A stretch of DNA of 64,000 nucleotides, taken from Streptomyces sannanensis. GTDB lineage: Bacteria; Actinomycetota; Actinomycetes; Streptomycetales; Streptomycetaceae. Position 1 is the stretch's first letter, and the number at the start of each line of letters is the position of its first letter. The translations under genes and the position numbers were made by a program. The notes beneath the pieces were generated by a model, which was not told where the DNA came from, searched no databases, and saw only the letters and a program-made list of their open reading frames with translations. Location of the stretch: NCBI RefSeq assembly GCF_039536205.1, contig NZ_BAAAYL010000001.1, forward strand, positions 496,001 to 560,000, written 5' to 3'. Positions 62,582-64,000 of this stretch are shown piece by piece.

Positions 62582-62976
62582 CGCGCTGCTCCGTCGTGCC
62601 AGGTCTTCCGTATGGCCACGGAACCGGTCCGCGTCTTCCGATCGGCGGCGGAACCGGTCCGCCCGTGCCCAACGAGCAAGCAGCGCAAGGGAAACGACGC
62701 CAGGAGCGGTTCCGTTCCACGGCGTCAATCCGGCGCACACCGCGTCACGCGTGCGGCGGTTTTGCCGGCGGAAGCAGGTTCCGGGGCAACTGGGACGGCT
62801 AGCGTGGCAAGGACCGGGGTGTCGGCTGGTCCGCTCAGGTTCCGCCCCCCGTCCGCGCGTCAGGTACCGGGCCCGGTGGTCCAGGTCCGCCCGTCCTGAG
62901 GCCGTCGCCGCGCCCCTCTGGCGGTCTCGTTCACGTGGATACCGGAGAGGTCACGCACGTACGAGGAAGGTCAGTC
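62582..62976. other. Gap between divergent ABC and monooxygenase genes
   Basis: About 395 bases with no independent gene. An in-frame GTG near 62935 (VDTGEVTHVRGRSV) could extend the monooxygenase upstream, but the ATG at 62977 has the better ribosome site. Confidence 0.35.
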
Positions 62977-64000
62977 ATGCGGAGAACATGTGTGATCGGC
63001 GCCGGCCCGTCCGGCCTGGCCGCGAGCAAGGTCTTTGCCTCGCGGAACGTTCCGTTCGACTGCTTCGAGGCCGGGTCGGGCGTCGGCGGACTCTGGCGGT
63101 ACGGCAACGACAACGGCATGTCGGGGGTATACGCGTCGCTGCACGCGAACATCTCGAAGGAGAGCATGTCCTTCTCCTCCCTGGCCATGCCGGAGACCTA
63201 CCCGGTCTTTCCGCACCACAGCATGGTCCTGGCCTATCTGGAGGATTACGCCACGCAGTTCGGCCTGCACCGCCACATCGTGTGCGGCACAAAGGTCACC
63301 TCCGTGCGGCCCCTGGACGACGGCGGCTGGGAGGTGGTCTGCCGGCGCCGCGGCGGCGCGGCCGAGGAGACGCGGCGCTACACCGAGGTGGTGGTGGCCA
63401 ACGGGCACCACTGGGACCCGCGCCTCCCGGCCCCCGCCGTGCCCGGTGCCGAGGAATTCGAGGGGACCGCGATCCACTCGCACGACTACCGCACCCCTGA
63501 CCCGTACGCCGGTCGGCGGGTGCTGGTGATCGGCATGGGCAACTCCGCGTGCGAAATCGCGGCGGAGATCTCGCGTACGGCGGCGCGGACGTTCCTCTCC
63601 GCGCGCGACGCGGCACATCTGTTCCCCAAGATGCTGCTCGGCCGTCCGGCAGACCACCTGGTGTCGAGCCCGCTGTCCGATCTCCCGCGGTTCCTCAAGG
63701 ACCCGGCGTTGCGGCTTCTCCTGCGGCTCACCCGCGGTGCCCCGGCTCATTACGGGCTCCCCGAACCGGTCGGCGGACCGCTCGCAAGCCACCCCTCCAC
63801 CTCCGACGAACTCCTCGTCCAGCTGGCCCGGGGCGCGGTCACACCGAAGCCCGGCGTCAGCTCCTTCGGCCGGGACACGGCGGCCTTCACGGACGGCAGC
63901 CGTGAACCGGTGGACGCCGTGGTGTACGCCACGGGCTACAAGATCTCCTTCCCCTTCCTGGAACCCTCCGTGTTCGCCGCTCCGGACGGCCGCACGGAGC
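62977..64000 (+). CDS. Flavin-containing monooxygenase (5' part, runs off the window)
   Basis: At least 341 residues; the stop lies beyond 64000. The FAD site is VIGAGPSGLAASKVF, residues 6-20, and the NADPH site VIGMGNSACEIAAEIS. Between them is FEGTAIHSHDYRTPDPYAG, which fits the FxGxxxHxxxY identifying motif of FMO/Baeyer-Villiger enzymes. A second segment VYATGYKISFPF is also typical. It should oxygenate N, S or carbonyl groups with NADPH and O2. ATG 62977 is behind GAGGAAGG. It is divergent from the ABC pair. Confidence 0.93.
   Translation, partial: MRRTCVIGAGPSGLAASKVFASRNVPFDCFEAGSGVGGLWRYGNDNGMSGVYASLHANISKESMSFSSLAMPETYPVFPHHSMVLAYLEDYATQFGLHRHIVCGTKVTSVRPLDDGGWEVVCRRRGGAAEETRRYTEVVVANGHHWDPRLPAPAVPGAEEFEGTAIHSHDYRTPDPYAGRRVLVIGMGNSACEIAAEISRTAARTFLSARDAAHLFPKMLLGRPADHLVSSPLSDLPRFLKDPALRLLLRLTRGAPAHYGLPEPVGGPLASHPSTSDELLVQLARGAVTPKPGVSSFGRDTAAFTDGSREPVDAVVYATGYKISFPFLEPSVFAAPDGRTE

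Overview
The window is a stretch of chromosome from a Streptomyces-type actinomycete. The evidence is the very high GC content with G/C-rich third codon positions, many GTG starts and one TTG start, and the gene families present: DUF6223, MMPL exporter, TniQ-like proteins, a ROK-regulated xylAB pair, a fused urease gamma/beta subunit, P450 with its own redox partners, and catalase-peroxidase. All calls come from reading translations and motifs by eye; no database search was possible.

Layout. (1) 1-10.5 kb resembles a DevR/DosR-type redox or hypoxia island. It holds a universal stress protein, a lone cytochrome oxidase subunit I (ctaD), a two-GAF-domain sensor kinase convergent with a NarL-type response regulator, a VKOR protein coupled to a putative nucleotide-binding protein, DoxX, a YbhB-family protein and a THEP1-like NTPase, plus remnants of a Pat-type acetyltransferase/acyl-CoA synthetase and of an unnamed protein. 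(2) 9.9-18 kb: a MerR regulator divergent from a YhgE/Pip-like membrane protein across tandem GGATA...TATCC operators; a YciI-like protein; a DUF6223-MMPL operon facing a kinase/regulator pair. (3) 18-28 kb: a ferredoxin/ferredoxin reductase/P450 operon, an RNase HI protein, a secDF fusion with a small membrane protein, a second kinase/regulator pair and two tandem DksA/TraR-type zinc proteins. (4) 28-32.3 kb: the xylose locus (ROK repressor, xylB, divergent xylA). (5) 32.5-37.3 kb: an ABC exporter, a BioF2-type acyltransferase and a DegT-type aminotransferase. (6) 37.7-44.5 kb: a PucR-type activator divergent from a tightly coupled operon of a urease-like enzyme (ureAB-ureC) without accessory genes, a YtcJ-like amidohydrolase and an MHS-type transporter.

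(7) 44.5-58.9 kb is a scrapyard of mobile DNA. A ZTP riboswitch controls folD, but folD is split by an IS3-family element. Around it lie two tandem TniQ-like genes (one with an early stop), two disrupted IS5-family copies with a DUF3592 gene between them, a lone TnpB nuclease, further transposase scraps and a truncated catR/fur-like gene next to an intact katG. The region ends near a 40-bp copy of the 3' half of tRNA-Pro with its terminator, which looks like an attachment-site scar. (8) 59-64 kb returns to ordinary genes: a membrane protein, a secreted protein, an ABC importer/exporter pair and the 5' part of a flavin monooxygenase that runs off the window.

The best candidates for an undescribed system are the accessory-less urease-like operon (37.7-44.5 kb) and the tandem TniQ-like genes with surrounding IS debris (48.5-51.6 kb). 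The clearest single event is the disruption of riboswitch-controlled folD.
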